Positions 36,789-45,536 of a DNA stretch of 64,000 bases are shown one piece after another. Origin of the DNA: Myxococcus xanthus (GTDB lineage: Bacteria > Myxococcota > Myxococcia > Myxococcales > Myxococcaceae); assembly GCF_900106535.1 (NCBI RefSeq), contig NZ_FNOH01000003.1, positions 310,001 through 374,000 of the forward strand. Direction: 5' to 3'. Under the pieces are notes generated by a model that saw only the letters and a program-made list of their open reading frames with translations, made no database searches and was not told where the DNA came from. The position numbers and the translations under genes are program-made. Every line of letters begins with the position of its first letter. Position 1 is the first letter of the stretch.

Positions 36789-38120
36789 ATGGCGAACACG
36801 ATGAGCCGATGTCTCAGGGGCGTGCTGTTCGGAACCGTGCTGCTCTCCAGGAGTGCGGCGGCTCAGGAAGTTCCGGCACGACTCCAGGAGACCTTCGGTC
36901 CGGTGCTGAATTTGAGCGGGACGCCCACCTTCAACTTCGAATTCCAGACAGCCGTCGCCGACAGCAACGTCTACATCGTGTGGAGTGATACATCGTCCCT
37001 GGACGTCACCCACGTCTACCTGCGCAGGAGCTCGGACCAGGGAAAGAGCTTCGAGCCTCCCCAGAGGCTGAGCAACGACACCGGGTCCGCCTACCTCCCC
37101 ACCGTGGTCGCGGAGGGAAAGAAGGTCTACGTCGCCTGGCACGAACAGGGCATCCAGTTCCGCGTGAGCCACGACAACGGAAGAAACTTCGCTCCCGCGG
37201 TGACCCTGGCCGCGCACGGCATTTCGCCCCGGCTCGCGGCCGAGAACAGCGATGTGTACGTGACATGGACCGAGCTCACGGGCGCGCGGTCAGCGACCCA
37301 GCACTTCCGGGCGAGTCACGACAAGGGGCTGACCTTCGGCCCCACACTGGCGCTGGATGACCGTCATGGCACCGGGGTGACAGAGATGACCGCGTCCAAC
37401 AATCGCGTCTACATGGTGGGCGACGACATCGACGCGGATGACCGGCCCGACGTGTACCTGAGGACCAGCCCCGACGAGGGAACGGCCTTCGCACCGCGTC
37501 TCAACCTCAGTGCCGGCGAGGGCCCGGGGCAGCCGTCGCTGCTCGCCCGCATCGCCGTCAAGGCTCAGAAGGTCCACGTGGTCTGGGAGGAATGCAACGA
37601 CCTCTTCCCGGACACCTGCACCATCCTCTACCGCCGCAGCACCGACCGGGGGGAGAGCTTTGGCCCCACCCAAGCCATGAGTGGGAGCCAGGGCTTCGCG
37701 CTCGCTCCGGACCTCGAAATCTCGGGTCAGCACGTCTTCGTGGCGTGGCAGGACGACAGCCCCGGCAACTTCGACATCCTCCTGCGCGCCAGCAACGACC
37801 ACGGGGCCACGTTCTCCGCGCCACGCAACCTGAGCCTCACCCCGGGATACTCCGGCTCCGTCAGCCTCTCCGCGGCCCAATCGCATCTGCGCGTCGCGTG
37901 GGAAAACACCACCGCCGGCTCGGTCGACATCTTCTACCGGGCCAGCGGTGACCTGGGCGCGTCGTTCACGCCCGTGACGAACCTGAGCAACACGCCGACG
38001 CGCTCTTCCGCGCCGCGTGTCTTCGCCTCCAGCGGCGGATCGCATGGCTACGTGGCCTGGCTGGAAGACCTGGCCAACGAAAACACCGACGTGTTCTTCC
38101 GCCGCACCGAGGCGAAATAG
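36789..38120 (+). CDS. Secreted BNR/sialidase-like beta-propeller protein
   Basis: 443 aa with a signal peptide cleaved near residue 25 (RSAAAQE). The mature part is made of repeated units such as YLRRSSDQGKSFEPPQRLS, FRVSHDNGRNFAPAVTL, YRRSTDRGESFGPTQAMS and LRASNDHGATFSAPRNLS. The S/D-x-D-G-x-S/T-F pattern is the Asp-box (BNR) of six- to seven-bladed propellers. Sialidase catalytic residues are not obvious, so a binding or scaffolding role outside the cell is more likely than glycosidase activity. Met at 36801 is an alternative start. Confidence 0.85.
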   Translation: MANTMSRCLRGVLFGTVLLSRSAAAQEVPARLQETFGPVLNLSGTPTFNFEFQTAVADSNVYIVWSDTSSLDVTHVYLRRSSDQGKSFEPPQRLSNDTGSAYLPTVVAEGKKVYVAWHEQGIQFRVSHDNGRNFAPAVTLAAHGISPRLAAENSDVYVTWTELTGARSATQHFRASHDKGLTFGPTLALDDRHGTGVTEMTASNNRVYMVGDDIDADDRPDVYLRTSPDEGTAFAPRLNLSAGEGPGQPSLLARIAVKAQKVHVVWEECNDLFPDTCTILYRRSTDRGESFGPTQAMSGSQGFALAPDLEISGQHVFVAWQDDSPGNFDILLRASNDHGATFSAPRNLSLTPGYSGSVSLSAAQSHLRVAWENTTAGSVDIFYRASGDLGASFTPVTNLSNTPTRSSAPRVFASSGGSHGYVAWLEDLANENTDVFFRRTEAK

Positions 38121-38350
38121 CCCGGGACACCACGTCTCCTCGCAATCGCGGCGGCCACCCTCGCACCGCGCCCTGGCCTCGAGCGTCCGCGCGCGCGACA
38201 TGCACCGCACAGACAGCCTCCTGAAATCCGCGCCTGAGTGCCAGCCACCCCGACACAGCGTGCGGCCTCCCGGAATCCGAGCCTTGTCGCGGCGTCTCCC
38301 TGCGTGTTCGTTGTGACATCCCCGCGCAGCGCGGGTAACCTGCCCGGGAG

Positions 38351-38833
38351 ATGAACCCCGCCGCCAGGGCCGACATGGAGTCACGTGCCGATCGCGCCCT
38401 GCGCCGCGGCGAACTCACCGAAGCGCTCCGCCTGTACGAGTCGCTCGTGCGGGCCTTCCCGGCGGACGAGGGGCTCGCCCTCAAGCTCGCCAACGCGCGC
38501 GAATTGCTCCAACCCGCGGAGTTGGAGGTGCTCGAAGCCGCCCGGGCCGAGGCCAGCATCCCCCTCCCCGTGGGCCCTTCCTCCCCCGTCCAGGAAGGCG
38601 AGCGCCTCTTCGCGCTGGGCGACTATGCGGGCGCCGCTGCTTGCTACCGGCGCGCGGTCCAGGAACGCCCGGACAGCGAGCTGCTCAAGGAGCGGCTGAT
38701 CGAGCTCTATGGCCTCGCGAAGGCCATGCCCCTACAGTCACCGACAGATAGGGCACTCCCCGACAAGCCGGAGCCTCGGCTCCAGGCCCTGCTGGACCGG
38801 GTGGCCTCGCGCCGCCGCCTGAAGCGGGACTGA
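38351..38833 (+). CDS. TPR-like cytoplasmic protein
   Basis: 160 aa, without signal or membrane segments. Two helical hairpins resemble tetratricopeptide repeats: ADRALRRGELTEALRLYESLVRAFP and GERLFALGDYAGAAACYRRAVQERP. Such proteins act as interaction scaffolds. It precedes the pfk operon by 140 bases. A dyad and a promoter lie in that gap, so it is probably a separate unit. Specific function unknown. Confidence 0.75.
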   Translation: MNPAARADMESRADRALRRGELTEALRLYESLVRAFPADEGLALKLANARELLQPAELEVLEAARAEASIPLPVGPSSPVQEGERLFALGDYAGAAACYRRAVQERPDSELLKERLIELYGLAKAMPLQSPTDRALPDKPEPRLQALLDRVASRRRLKRD

Positions 38834-38856
38834 GGAAAACGCCCGTTTCCACTCAC

Positions 38857-38879
38857 GAATCAGCCCTGGCCGGTGATTC
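38857..38879. repeat. Short dyad between the TPR gene and the pfk promoter
   Basis: GAATCA (38857-38862) and TGATTC (38874-38879) form a perfect 6-bp dyad with an 11-base spacer. It sits after the TPR stop and 5 bases before the -35-like box of the pfk promoter. It may be a terminator stem for the TPR gene or an operator for the pfk operon. There is no T-tract. Confidence 0.35.
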
Positions 38880-38884
38880 ACGCG

Positions 38885-38913
38885 TTGCACCCCCGGGGGG
38901 CCCCCCCTACAAT
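38885..38913 (+). promoter_or_regulatory. Sigma70-like promoter of the pfk-pkn4 operon
   Basis: TTGCAC (38885-38890) and TACAAT (38908-38913) are separated by exactly 17 bases, and the first gene starts 60 bases downstream. The -10 box matches 5 of 6 positions of TATAAT; the -35 matches mainly in its TTG. The spacer is made only of G and C. Confidence 0.55.
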
Positions 38914-38973
38914 CAGGTCCGACGTTTCTGTCATGGTGAAGCACCCTCCCTCTGACACCCGCGTCCGACCTGT

Positions 38974-40071
38974 ATGCCCCGTCCCATGAGACTTGGAGTC
39001 CTGACCGGCGGTGGCGACTGCCCCGGCCTCAACGCACTCATTCGCGGCCTCGTGAAGCGAGGCACGCACGAATTCGGCTACGAGTTCGTGGGCATCGAGA
39101 ACGGCTACATGGGGCTGGTGGAGCCAGGGCTCGCCCACCCGCTCACCGAGGAGGACACCCGCGGCATCCTCCCCAAGGGCGGCACCATCCTGGGCACGTC
39201 CAACAAGGCCAACCCCTTCAGCTACGCGACCCGTGAGGATGGGCACTGGGTGGAGCGGGACGTGTCCGATCAGGTCCTGCTCCGCTGCGAGGAGCTGGGC
39301 CTGGACGGGCTCATCGCCGTGGGCGGCGACGGGACGCTGTCCATCGCCCACCGGCTCGTGGAGAAGGGGCTCAAGGTCGTCGGCTGTCCGAAGACCATCG
39401 ACAACGACCTGTCCGGGACGGATCAGACCTTCGGCTTCGACACCGCGCGGCTCATCGTCACCGAGGCGCTCGACCGCCTGCACTCCACCGCCGAGGCCCA
39501 CGACCGGGTGATGGTCGTGGAGATCATGGGCCGCCACGCCGGCTTCCTCACCCTGGAGAGCGGCATCGCCGGGGGCGCGGACGTCATCCTGATTCCGGAG
39601 ATTCCGTACAGCGTGGAGTCCGTGGTGGAGAAGATCCGCCGCCGCTCCACCCGCCGTCGCAGCTTCTCCATCATCGCCATCTCCGAAGGCGCGTTCCCCC
39701 AGGGCGGCGAGCTGGCCGTGCTGGACACGGCGGAGGCCATTCCCGGCCGGGGCGTGGTGCGGCTCGGCGGCTCGGGGAAGGCGCTGGCGGACCTGCTGGC
39801 CCGGCACATCGAGGCGGAGATTCGCGTGACGGTGCTGGGCCACCTCCAGCGCGGGGGCAGCCCCAGCGCGGCGGACCGGGTACTGGCCACTCGCTACGGC
39901 TGCAAGGTGCTGGACCTGGTGAGCGCGGGCCAGTGGGACCACATGGTGGCCCTGCGTGCGGGCGAAATCATCGCGGTCCCCTTGAGCGAGTCGCGCAAGG
40001 AGCGCCGCGTGGATCCGGCGGGTGAGCTGGTGCGCTTCACCAAGAGCATGGGCATCAGCTTCGGGGACTGA
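38974..40071 (+). CDS. pfkA: 6-phosphofructokinase
   Basis: 365 aa enzyme of glycolysis that phosphorylates fructose 6-phosphate to the 1,6-bisphosphate. Motifs: TGGGDCPGLNA near 11-21, GGDGTL at 117-122, PKTIDNDLSGTD at 139-150 with the catalytic Asp143, and MGRHAG. Position 120 is Gly, as in ATP-dependent enzymes, while position 140 is Lys, as in pyrophosphate-dependent enzymes. This mix is known in ATP-using group III enzymes such as actinobacterial PFK. An in-frame Met at 38986 is also a plausible start. The Pkn4-like kinase gene follows after 18 bases. In M. xanthus the kinase phosphorylates and activates this enzyme. Confidence 0.95.
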   Translation: MPRPMRLGVLTGGGDCPGLNALIRGLVKRGTHEFGYEFVGIENGYMGLVEPGLAHPLTEEDTRGILPKGGTILGTSNKANPFSYATREDGHWVERDVSDQVLLRCEELGLDGLIAVGGDGTLSIAHRLVEKGLKVVGCPKTIDNDLSGTDQTFGFDTARLIVTEALDRLHSTAEAHDRVMVVEIMGRHAGFLTLESGIAGGADVILIPEIPYSVESVVEKIRRRSTRRRSFSIIAISEGAFPQGGELAVLDTAEAIPGRGVVRLGGSGKALADLLARHIEAEIRVTVLGHLQRGGSPSAADRVLATRYGCKVLDLVSAGQWDHMVALRAGEIIAVPLSESRKERRVDPAGELVRFTKSMGISFGD

Positions 40072-40089
40072 GGGGACCGCCAAACCGCC

Positions 40090-42021
40090 ATGACGACGCT
40101 CGTCGGCCGCCATATCGGTCGCTACCGCATCCTCGAGCAACTGGGCTCGGGGGGCATGAGCGTCGTGTACAAAGGGCTCGACACCGCCCTGGACCGTGAA
40201 GTCGCGGTGAAGGTGCTGCACCCGCACCTGGCCGGCAAGGACGAGTCCCGCCGGCGGCTGGCCCGCGAGGCCCGCGCGGTGGCCAAGCTGCACCACCCCA
40301 ACATCCTGGAGGTCTTCGACTTCTCCGCCGCGGACGCCCAGGACGCGTTCATCGTCACCGAGTACATCCGCGGCCAGACGCTGAAGGCGTTCATGGACGA
40401 GGGCCCCATGGACCCGCCGGAGCTGGCGGCCATGGTCATCCACGAGTTGGCCGCGGCGCTGGCGCACGCGCACGAGTCCGGCGTCATCCACCGCGACCTC
40501 AAGCCGGAGAACGTCATGGTGCGCGAGGACGGCGTCCTCAAGCTCATGGACTTCGGCATCGCGCGGCTGATGGACATCGAGGAGCGGATGACCGTCACCG
40601 GCACGCTGGTGGGCTCGCCGGCCCACATGGCCCCGGAGATCATCGAAGGCCTGGAGGCGGGCCCCACGGCGGACGTCTTCAGCGTGGGCATCATGTTCTA
40701 CGCGGCGATGACGGGACGGCTGCCCTTCAGCGCGCCGAACACCACCGCCACGCTCAAGCGTATCCTGGACGGGGACTACGAGGACGCACGCCGGCGCGTG
40801 CCCGCGCTGTCGGACGAGCTGGCGGACATCTGCGCCATCTGCCTGCAGCGCGACCCGGAGCGGCGCTACCCCGACGCGGCCCGGCTGCGGGACGCCCTGG
40901 CGGACTACCTGGCCGGCCTGGGCTTCGCCCGCGTGGGCGAGGAGCTGGTGTCGTACTTCGCGGACCCGCCGTCGTACCGGAAGCTGGCCCGTCAGCGCAT
41001 CGTCGCCACCCTGCTGGAGCGCAGCGAGCGGCAGCTCGCGGAGAAGCGCACCCCGCGCGCCCTGGCCAGTCTCAACCAGGTGCTGGCGCTGGACACCACC
41101 AACGCGCGGGCACTGGCGCTCCTCAAGGGCATCCAGCGCGCCCAGCGCATCAAGACGTGGCGCCGCCGGGGTCTGCGCCTGGGCGTGGGCGTGGCCGCCG
41201 CCGGACTGCTGGGACTGGGCGGCTGGAAGGCCCGCCACGCGAACGACGCCGAAGCCACCACCCCGCCCGACGCCACCACGCCTGGACAGGTCGCGGCCAC
41301 GCTGCCTCCGACCCCGCCCTCCGAGCCGCTCGCCACCGTCGCGCCTCCCGACACCACCCCGGCCCCGAAGGAGAGCGCCGGGCGCCCCGGCCCTGGCACG
41401 TCGCAACCGCCCCGCCCGGCTTCGCGCGGGGTCAAGGGCGCGACGGCACCGGGAGGCCTGTCGCCGCGGACGGATGGCACGCCGGCCGTGGGCGGCACCG
41501 TTCGCGGCATGGGCACACGCCCCGCGGGCGAGGACGAGGAAGCACCGCGCAAGCCGCTGGTGCGCAAGCTGCCTGTGTCCATCCTGGTGCGCCCCTATGG
41601 CAGCATCCGCGTCGATGACGGCGTGCCCAGCGCCCAGCCGCTCCAGAAGCATGACGTGGAGGTGACGCCGGGCCGGCACACCGTCACCATCTCCTGCGAC
41701 TACTGCGAGGACGTGGTGGACACCATCGACGTGCAGCCGGACGGCGACAACGTCTTCCACCTGCGCGCCCAGCCGAAGGCGTCCCGCCTGTCGGTCGACT
41801 TCGAGCCCGCGGGCGCGCTGGTGCGCGTGGGCGACGAGTTCCGCTCCGCGGAGGACAGCCTGAAGACGCCCTTCGAGGTCCGCTCCCCGCGAGGCCCCGC
41901 GGGCTTCCAGCACACCGTGGTGGTGGAGGTCTCCCACCCGGGCTACGTGCCGGAGCGCCGGGTGGTCCATCTGCGGCCGGGCGAACCCACCACCCTGCGC
42001 GGGAGCCTCCGCCCAGAATGA
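40090..42021 (+). CDS. pkn4: Transmembrane Ser/Thr protein kinase, Pkn4-like
   Basis: 643 aa. Kinase domain about 11-265: glycine loop LGSGGMSVVYKG, Lys41 in VAVKVL, HRDLKPEN with Asp136, DFG at 154-156, and activation segment ending APE. A TPR-like region (ERSERQLAEKRTPRALASLNQVLAL) follows, then one membrane helix about 357-375, a Pro/Thr-rich linker, and a C-terminal PEGA-like beta region (VEVTPGRHTVTISCDYCEDVVD; VVVEVSHPGYVPERRVVHL). The gene order pfk-kinase matches the M. xanthus pair where Pkn4 phosphorylates phosphofructokinase. Its stop overlaps the next start by 4 bases. Confidence 0.93.
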   Translation: MTTLVGRHIGRYRILEQLGSGGMSVVYKGLDTALDREVAVKVLHPHLAGKDESRRRLAREARAVAKLHHPNILEVFDFSAADAQDAFIVTEYIRGQTLKAFMDEGPMDPPELAAMVIHELAAALAHAHESGVIHRDLKPENVMVREDGVLKLMDFGIARLMDIEERMTVTGTLVGSPAHMAPEIIEGLEAGPTADVFSVGIMFYAAMTGRLPFSAPNTTATLKRILDGDYEDARRRVPALSDELADICAICLQRDPERRYPDAARLRDALADYLAGLGFARVGEELVSYFADPPSYRKLARQRIVATLLERSERQLAEKRTPRALASLNQVLALDTTNARALALLKGIQRAQRIKTWRRRGLRLGVGVAAAGLLGLGGWKARHANDAEATTPPDATTPGQVAATLPPTPPSEPLATVAPPDTTPAPKESAGRPGPGTSQPPRPASRGVKGATAPGGLSPRTDGTPAVGGTVRGMGTRPAGEDEEAPRKPLVRKLPVSILVRPYGSIRVDDGVPSAQPLQKHDVEVTPGRHTVTISCDYCEDVVDTIDVQPDGDNVFHLRAQPKASRLSVDFEPAGALVRVGDEFRSAEDSLKTPFEVRSPRGPAGFQHTVVVEVSHPGYVPERRVVHLRPGEPTTLRGSLRPE

Positions 42022-43025
42022 GCCGCTGCCTCCCGCTCTTGTTCACGGCGCTGATGCTGCTCGCTCCGGGCGCCACGCTCGCCCAGGACGCCGGTGACCC
42101 GGAGGTCGCCGCGCTGCGTGCCAGCTTCGAGTACGGCAAGTACGCCGAGGTGATGGACCGCGCGGCCTCGCGCATCGACCGGGGCGGCCTGGACGAGGAC
42201 GACCTGGCGGAGCTGCACAAGCTCGCGGGCCTGGCGGCCTTCAACCTGGGCCGCACCGACGACGCCCGCCGTCACCTGCGCGCGCTGCTCCGGTTGGATC
42301 CGGACTTCAGCCTGGACCCCTTCGTCGTCCCGCCGCCCGCGGTGGCCTTCTTCGACACGCTCAAGGAGGACATGGACACGGAGCTGGACTTCCTGCGCCA
42401 GGAGCGGCGGCTGCGTCAGGAGCGCGAGAAGGCGGAGGCCGAGCGCCGCGAGCGCGAGCGCCTGGAAGCCGAAGTGCAGCGCCGCCGCGCCGAGGAGCTG
42501 GCGTCCCAGGTGACGGTGCGCACGGTGGAGAAGCGCAACTTCCTGGTCAACTTCGTCCCCTTCGGTGCCGGCCAGTTCCAGCAGGGCCGCACCAGTCTGG
42601 GCATCGTCTTCGCCGCCACCGAAGGGGTGCTGGCGGTGACGAGCATCATCTCCTTCTTCGCCTACGAAGGGCTCTTCGAAGAGCGCACCATCGATCTGGA
42701 CAACGTGCTGGACCCGGACGGCCGGGCCTCCGTCACCGTGCGCTACATCCCCACCAGCCGGGCCAGGCAGCGCGACGCGTGGCAGTTGCTCAAGCTGTCG
42801 TCGGCCGCGGGCTTCTACGCCATCTACGCCGTGGGCGTGGTGGACGCGCTGTTCCACCACGAGGACCAGGTGGTCCGCAGCACGGTGGAGCCTCGCGCCG
42901 AACAACCCGCGGAGCCGTCCCCTCGCTCCACTTCCGCCCGCGCGACGGCACCGAAGACGTACACGCGCGTGGGCCTCTACCCGACCCGCGGCGGACTCGG
43001 CGCCGGTCTCACCCTCTCCTTCTGA
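42018..43025 (+). CDS. Exported TPR/coiled-coil membrane protein
   Basis: 335 aa, starting inside the kinase stop (ATGA). Signal peptide with cleavage after ATLAQ. Residues 25-100 form TPR-like hairpins (YGKYAEVMDRAASRI; AFNLGRTDDARRHLRALLRLDP, then PPAVAFFDTL). Residues 120-165 are a charged coiled coil rich in Arg and Glu. Two hydrophobic stretches follow (about 190-215 and 258-275), with FLVNFVPFGAGQFQQGRTSLG ahead of the first. It is likely an envelope partner of the kinase or of later operon products. No specific function known. Confidence 0.82.
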   Translation: MSRCLPLLFTALMLLAPGATLAQDAGDPEVAALRASFEYGKYAEVMDRAASRIDRGGLDEDDLAELHKLAGLAAFNLGRTDDARRHLRALLRLDPDFSLDPFVVPPPAVAFFDTLKEDMDTELDFLRQERRLRQEREKAEAERRERERLEAEVQRRRAEELASQVTVRTVEKRNFLVNFVPFGAGQFQQGRTSLGIVFAATEGVLAVTSIISFFAYEGLFEERTIDLDNVLDPDGRASVTVRYIPTSRARQRDAWQLLKLSSAAGFYAIYAVGVVDALFHHEDQVVRSTVEPRAEQPAEPSPRSTSARATAPKTYTRVGLYPTRGGLGAGLTLSF

Positions 43026-43053
43026 CGGAGACTCCCTCCAGGTACGTGAAGCC

Positions 43054-44946
43054 ATGGCCAGCCTCACCGTCCGCACCCCCGATGGCAAGATCCGCGCAGT
43101 CTCCCTGCACAAGCGCCTCACCAGCATTGGCCGGGGCCCGGACAACGACATCCCGCTGGAGGACACCTCCGTGCCCGCCAGCGCCCTGCACGTCACCTTC
43201 GACGGCACGCGCTACGAGGTAGGCAGCCTGGGCGCCACCTTCCACGTCAACGGCAAGAAGCGCGACGCCCATGCGCTCTCCACCGGCGACGTGGTCCGCG
43301 TGGGCCACACCGAGCTGATCTTCGCCCGGGACGACGCGCCCCGTGCACCGCCGCTACCCGCGTCCCCTCCGCGCGAGCTGATTCACACGTCCAACCCCGA
43401 CTCGCACACCTCGGAGCTGCCCGGCGTCCCCGGCCGCGAGCTGCTGCTGCTGCGCCGGCTCACCGCGTTCAGCGAGCGGCTGCTGGGGCTCTACGACTTG
43501 GAGCGCCTCCTGGAGGGCCTGATGGACGAGGCCATCGAGGTGACGCGCGCCGACAAGGGCTTCCTCATCCTGATGGAGAACGGGGACCCGCGCGTGAAGG
43601 TGGCGCGCAACGTGTCCCGGGAGAACATCGAGGACGCGGTGGAGAAGGATAAAATCTCCGACTCCATCATCGCCAAGGTGGTGAAGGAGCAGAAGGCGCT
43701 CATCGTCGCGGACGCGCTGGACTCGCCGGAGTTCAACAAGAGCGAGTCGGTGGTGAACCTGCGCGTCCACTCCGTCATGTGCGTGCCGCTGATGCAGAAG
43801 GGCGACCTCTTCGGTGTCCTCTACGTGGGCAATGACCGGCTGGTGAACCGGTTCGAGCCCAAGAGCGCGGACATGCTCACCATCTTCGCGGCGCAGGCGT
43901 CGCTCATTCTCCAGAACGCGATGCTGGTGAGCGACCTCAAGCTCGACAACACCGAGCTGCGCCGCAAGCTGGAGGACCAGCGCTATGGCGACATCGTCGG
44001 CGCGTGCCAGGGCATGCGGGACGTGTACAAGCGCATCGACAAGATCGCGCCCACGGACATCTCCGTGCTCATTACCGGTGAGACGGGCACCGGCAAGGAG
44101 CTCATCGCGCGGGAAATCCACCGCCGCTCGACGCGCGCGAAGGGCCCCTTCATCACCATCAACTGCGGCGCGATTCCGGAGAACCTGCTGGAGAGCGAGC
44201 TGTTCGGCCACGTGAAGGGCGCCTTCACCGGCGCGGTGGCCACCAAGGCCGGCAAGTTCCAGGCGGCCATTGGCGGCACGCTCTTCCTGGACGAAATCGG
44301 TGAGATGCCGCTGCAGCTCCAGGTGAAGCTCTTGCGCGCGCTCCAGGAGAAGGTCGTCTACAAGGTCGGCGACAACCGCGGCGAGCCGGTGGACATCCGC
44401 GTGGTGGCGGCCACCAACAAGGTGCTCGAGGACGAGGTGAAGAAGAACACCTTCCGCGAGGACCTCTACTACCGTCTCAACGTCGTCACGCTGAAGCTGC
44501 CGCCCCTGCGAGAGCGCGGCGAGGACGTGGTGGTGCTCGGCCGCTTCTTCCTCCAGAAGTACGCCCGCGAGTTCAGCTCCAAGGCCCGCGGCTTCACCCC
44601 CTCCGCCACCGTGTCCATGCGCAAGTACGGCTGGCCGGGCAACATCCGCGAGTTGGAGAACCGGCTCAAGAAGGCGGTGGTGCTCGCGGACAAGCCGCTC
44701 CTGGGGCCGGATGACCTGGACCTGAAGCCGGAGAACCTGGAGCCCATCATGCCGCTGCTCCAGGCCAAGGAAGAGTTCCAGAAGCGTTACATCAACGAGG
44801 TGCTCGCCCGGAACAACGGGAACCGCACCAAGACGGCCAAGGACCTGGGAGTGGACCCGCGCACCATCTTCCGGCATCTGGAGAAGCTGGAAGCGGAGAA
44901 GTCAGGGCGGCCCCTGCCGCCCGAGGAGGGAGACGAGCTGCTCTAG
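43054..44946 (+). CDS. FHA-GAF-AAA sigma54-dependent activator
   Basis: 630 aa bacterial enhancer-binding protein without a receiver domain. FHA at 1-95 (SIGRGPDNDIPLEDTSVPASALHV), GAF at about 140-290, AAA+ at 310-545 with Walker A GETGTGKE (342-349), GAFTGA at 389-394 contacting sigma54, Walker B GGTLFLDEIGE, and a Fis-type helix-turn-helix near 595-620 (NRTKTAKDLGVDPRTIFRHL). The FHA domain suggests control by a Ser/Thr kinase such as the one encoded two genes upstream. It should activate sigma54 promoters elsewhere. It sits 28 bases after the preceding gene in the operon. Confidence 0.95.
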   Translation: MASLTVRTPDGKIRAVSLHKRLTSIGRGPDNDIPLEDTSVPASALHVTFDGTRYEVGSLGATFHVNGKKRDAHALSTGDVVRVGHTELIFARDDAPRAPPLPASPPRELIHTSNPDSHTSELPGVPGRELLLLRRLTAFSERLLGLYDLERLLEGLMDEAIEVTRADKGFLILMENGDPRVKVARNVSRENIEDAVEKDKISDSIIAKVVKEQKALIVADALDSPEFNKSESVVNLRVHSVMCVPLMQKGDLFGVLYVGNDRLVNRFEPKSADMLTIFAAQASLILQNAMLVSDLKLDNTELRRKLEDQRYGDIVGACQGMRDVYKRIDKIAPTDISVLITGETGTGKELIAREIHRRSTRAKGPFITINCGAIPENLLESELFGHVKGAFTGAVATKAGKFQAAIGGTLFLDEIGEMPLQLQVKLLRALQEKVVYKVGDNRGEPVDIRVVAATNKVLEDEVKKNTFREDLYYRLNVVTLKLPPLRERGEDVVVLGRFFLQKYAREFSSKARGFTPSATVSMRKYGWPGNIRELENRLKKAVVLADKPLLGPDDLDLKPENLEPIMPLLQAKEEFQKRYINEVLARNNGNRTKTAKDLGVDPRTIFRHLEKLEAEKSGRPLPPEEGDELL

Positions 44947-44963
44947 GGGAGCAGCCCGTCCGG

Positions 44964-45536
44964 ATGATGGAAGCGACGACGCGGCGATACTCCTGGAGAC
45001 GAGAGCTGTGGCTGCTGATGGCCGCGGGCTGCGCCGCGTCCGGCTGCCTCATCCCCCAGGACGACACGCTGCTGGACGCCGTGCCGGACTTCATGAACCG
45101 GCCGCCGCGCATCATCGACAGCCTGGTGGCGCCCCAGCAGCGCTTCATCTCGGACTTCGGCGCGGACGGCTGCGACCTCACCTTCGAGGTGGCCGTCGAG
45201 GACCCGGACGTGGACGACCGCATCGTCGTGCACTGGTACGTGGACTACAACCCGCAGGACCCGCGCGGCCCCTACCGCCAGTATGAGTTGGCCAGCACCC
45301 GCGAACCCCGGCGCTCGGACCGGGGCACGCTGCTCATCAGCCTCGCGTCCGCCAACAACCCGCTGAGCACACCCGGCCCCCACCTGGTGGAGGCGCTGGT
45401 GACCGACGCGGAGCTGGTGGACCGCGTGGTGCGGCCCCGGCCAGTGCAACTGCCGGATGGCACCACCATCAACAACCCGGGCTTCGTCGTCACCTATTCG
45501 TGGGTGGTCAACACCGTCCAGGGAGACTGTCGGTGA
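44964..45536 (+). CDS. Lipoprotein of the pfk-pkn4 operon
   Basis: 190 aa with an Arg-rich N terminus, hydrophobic stretch and lipobox AASGC, so a lipid-anchored protein. The mature region (RPPRIIDSLVAPQQRFI; CDLTFEVAVEDPDVDDRIVVHWYVDYNP) looks like one Ig-like beta domain. It begins 17 bases after the sigma54 activator and its stop overlaps the start of the next lipoprotein gene. Function unknown. Confidence 0.8.
   Translation: MMEATTRRYSWRRELWLLMAAGCAASGCLIPQDDTLLDAVPDFMNRPPRIIDSLVAPQQRFISDFGADGCDLTFEVAVEDPDVDDRIVVHWYVDYNPQDPRGPYRQYELASTREPRRSDRGTLLISLASANNPLSTPGPHLVEALVTDAELVDRVVRPRPVQLPDGTTINNPGFVVTYSWVVNTVQGDCR

Noticed and set aside
38878..41970. A 1030-residue open frame antisense to pfk and the kinase gene
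   Set aside because: It is His/Gln/Arg-rich with no motif and mirrors the codon bias of two well-supported genes on the other strand.
44964..45040. Twin-arginine signal in the lipoprotein after the sigma54 activator
   Set aside because: The Arg pair lacks the S/T-RR-x-F-L-K pattern; an ordinary lipoprotein signal explains it.
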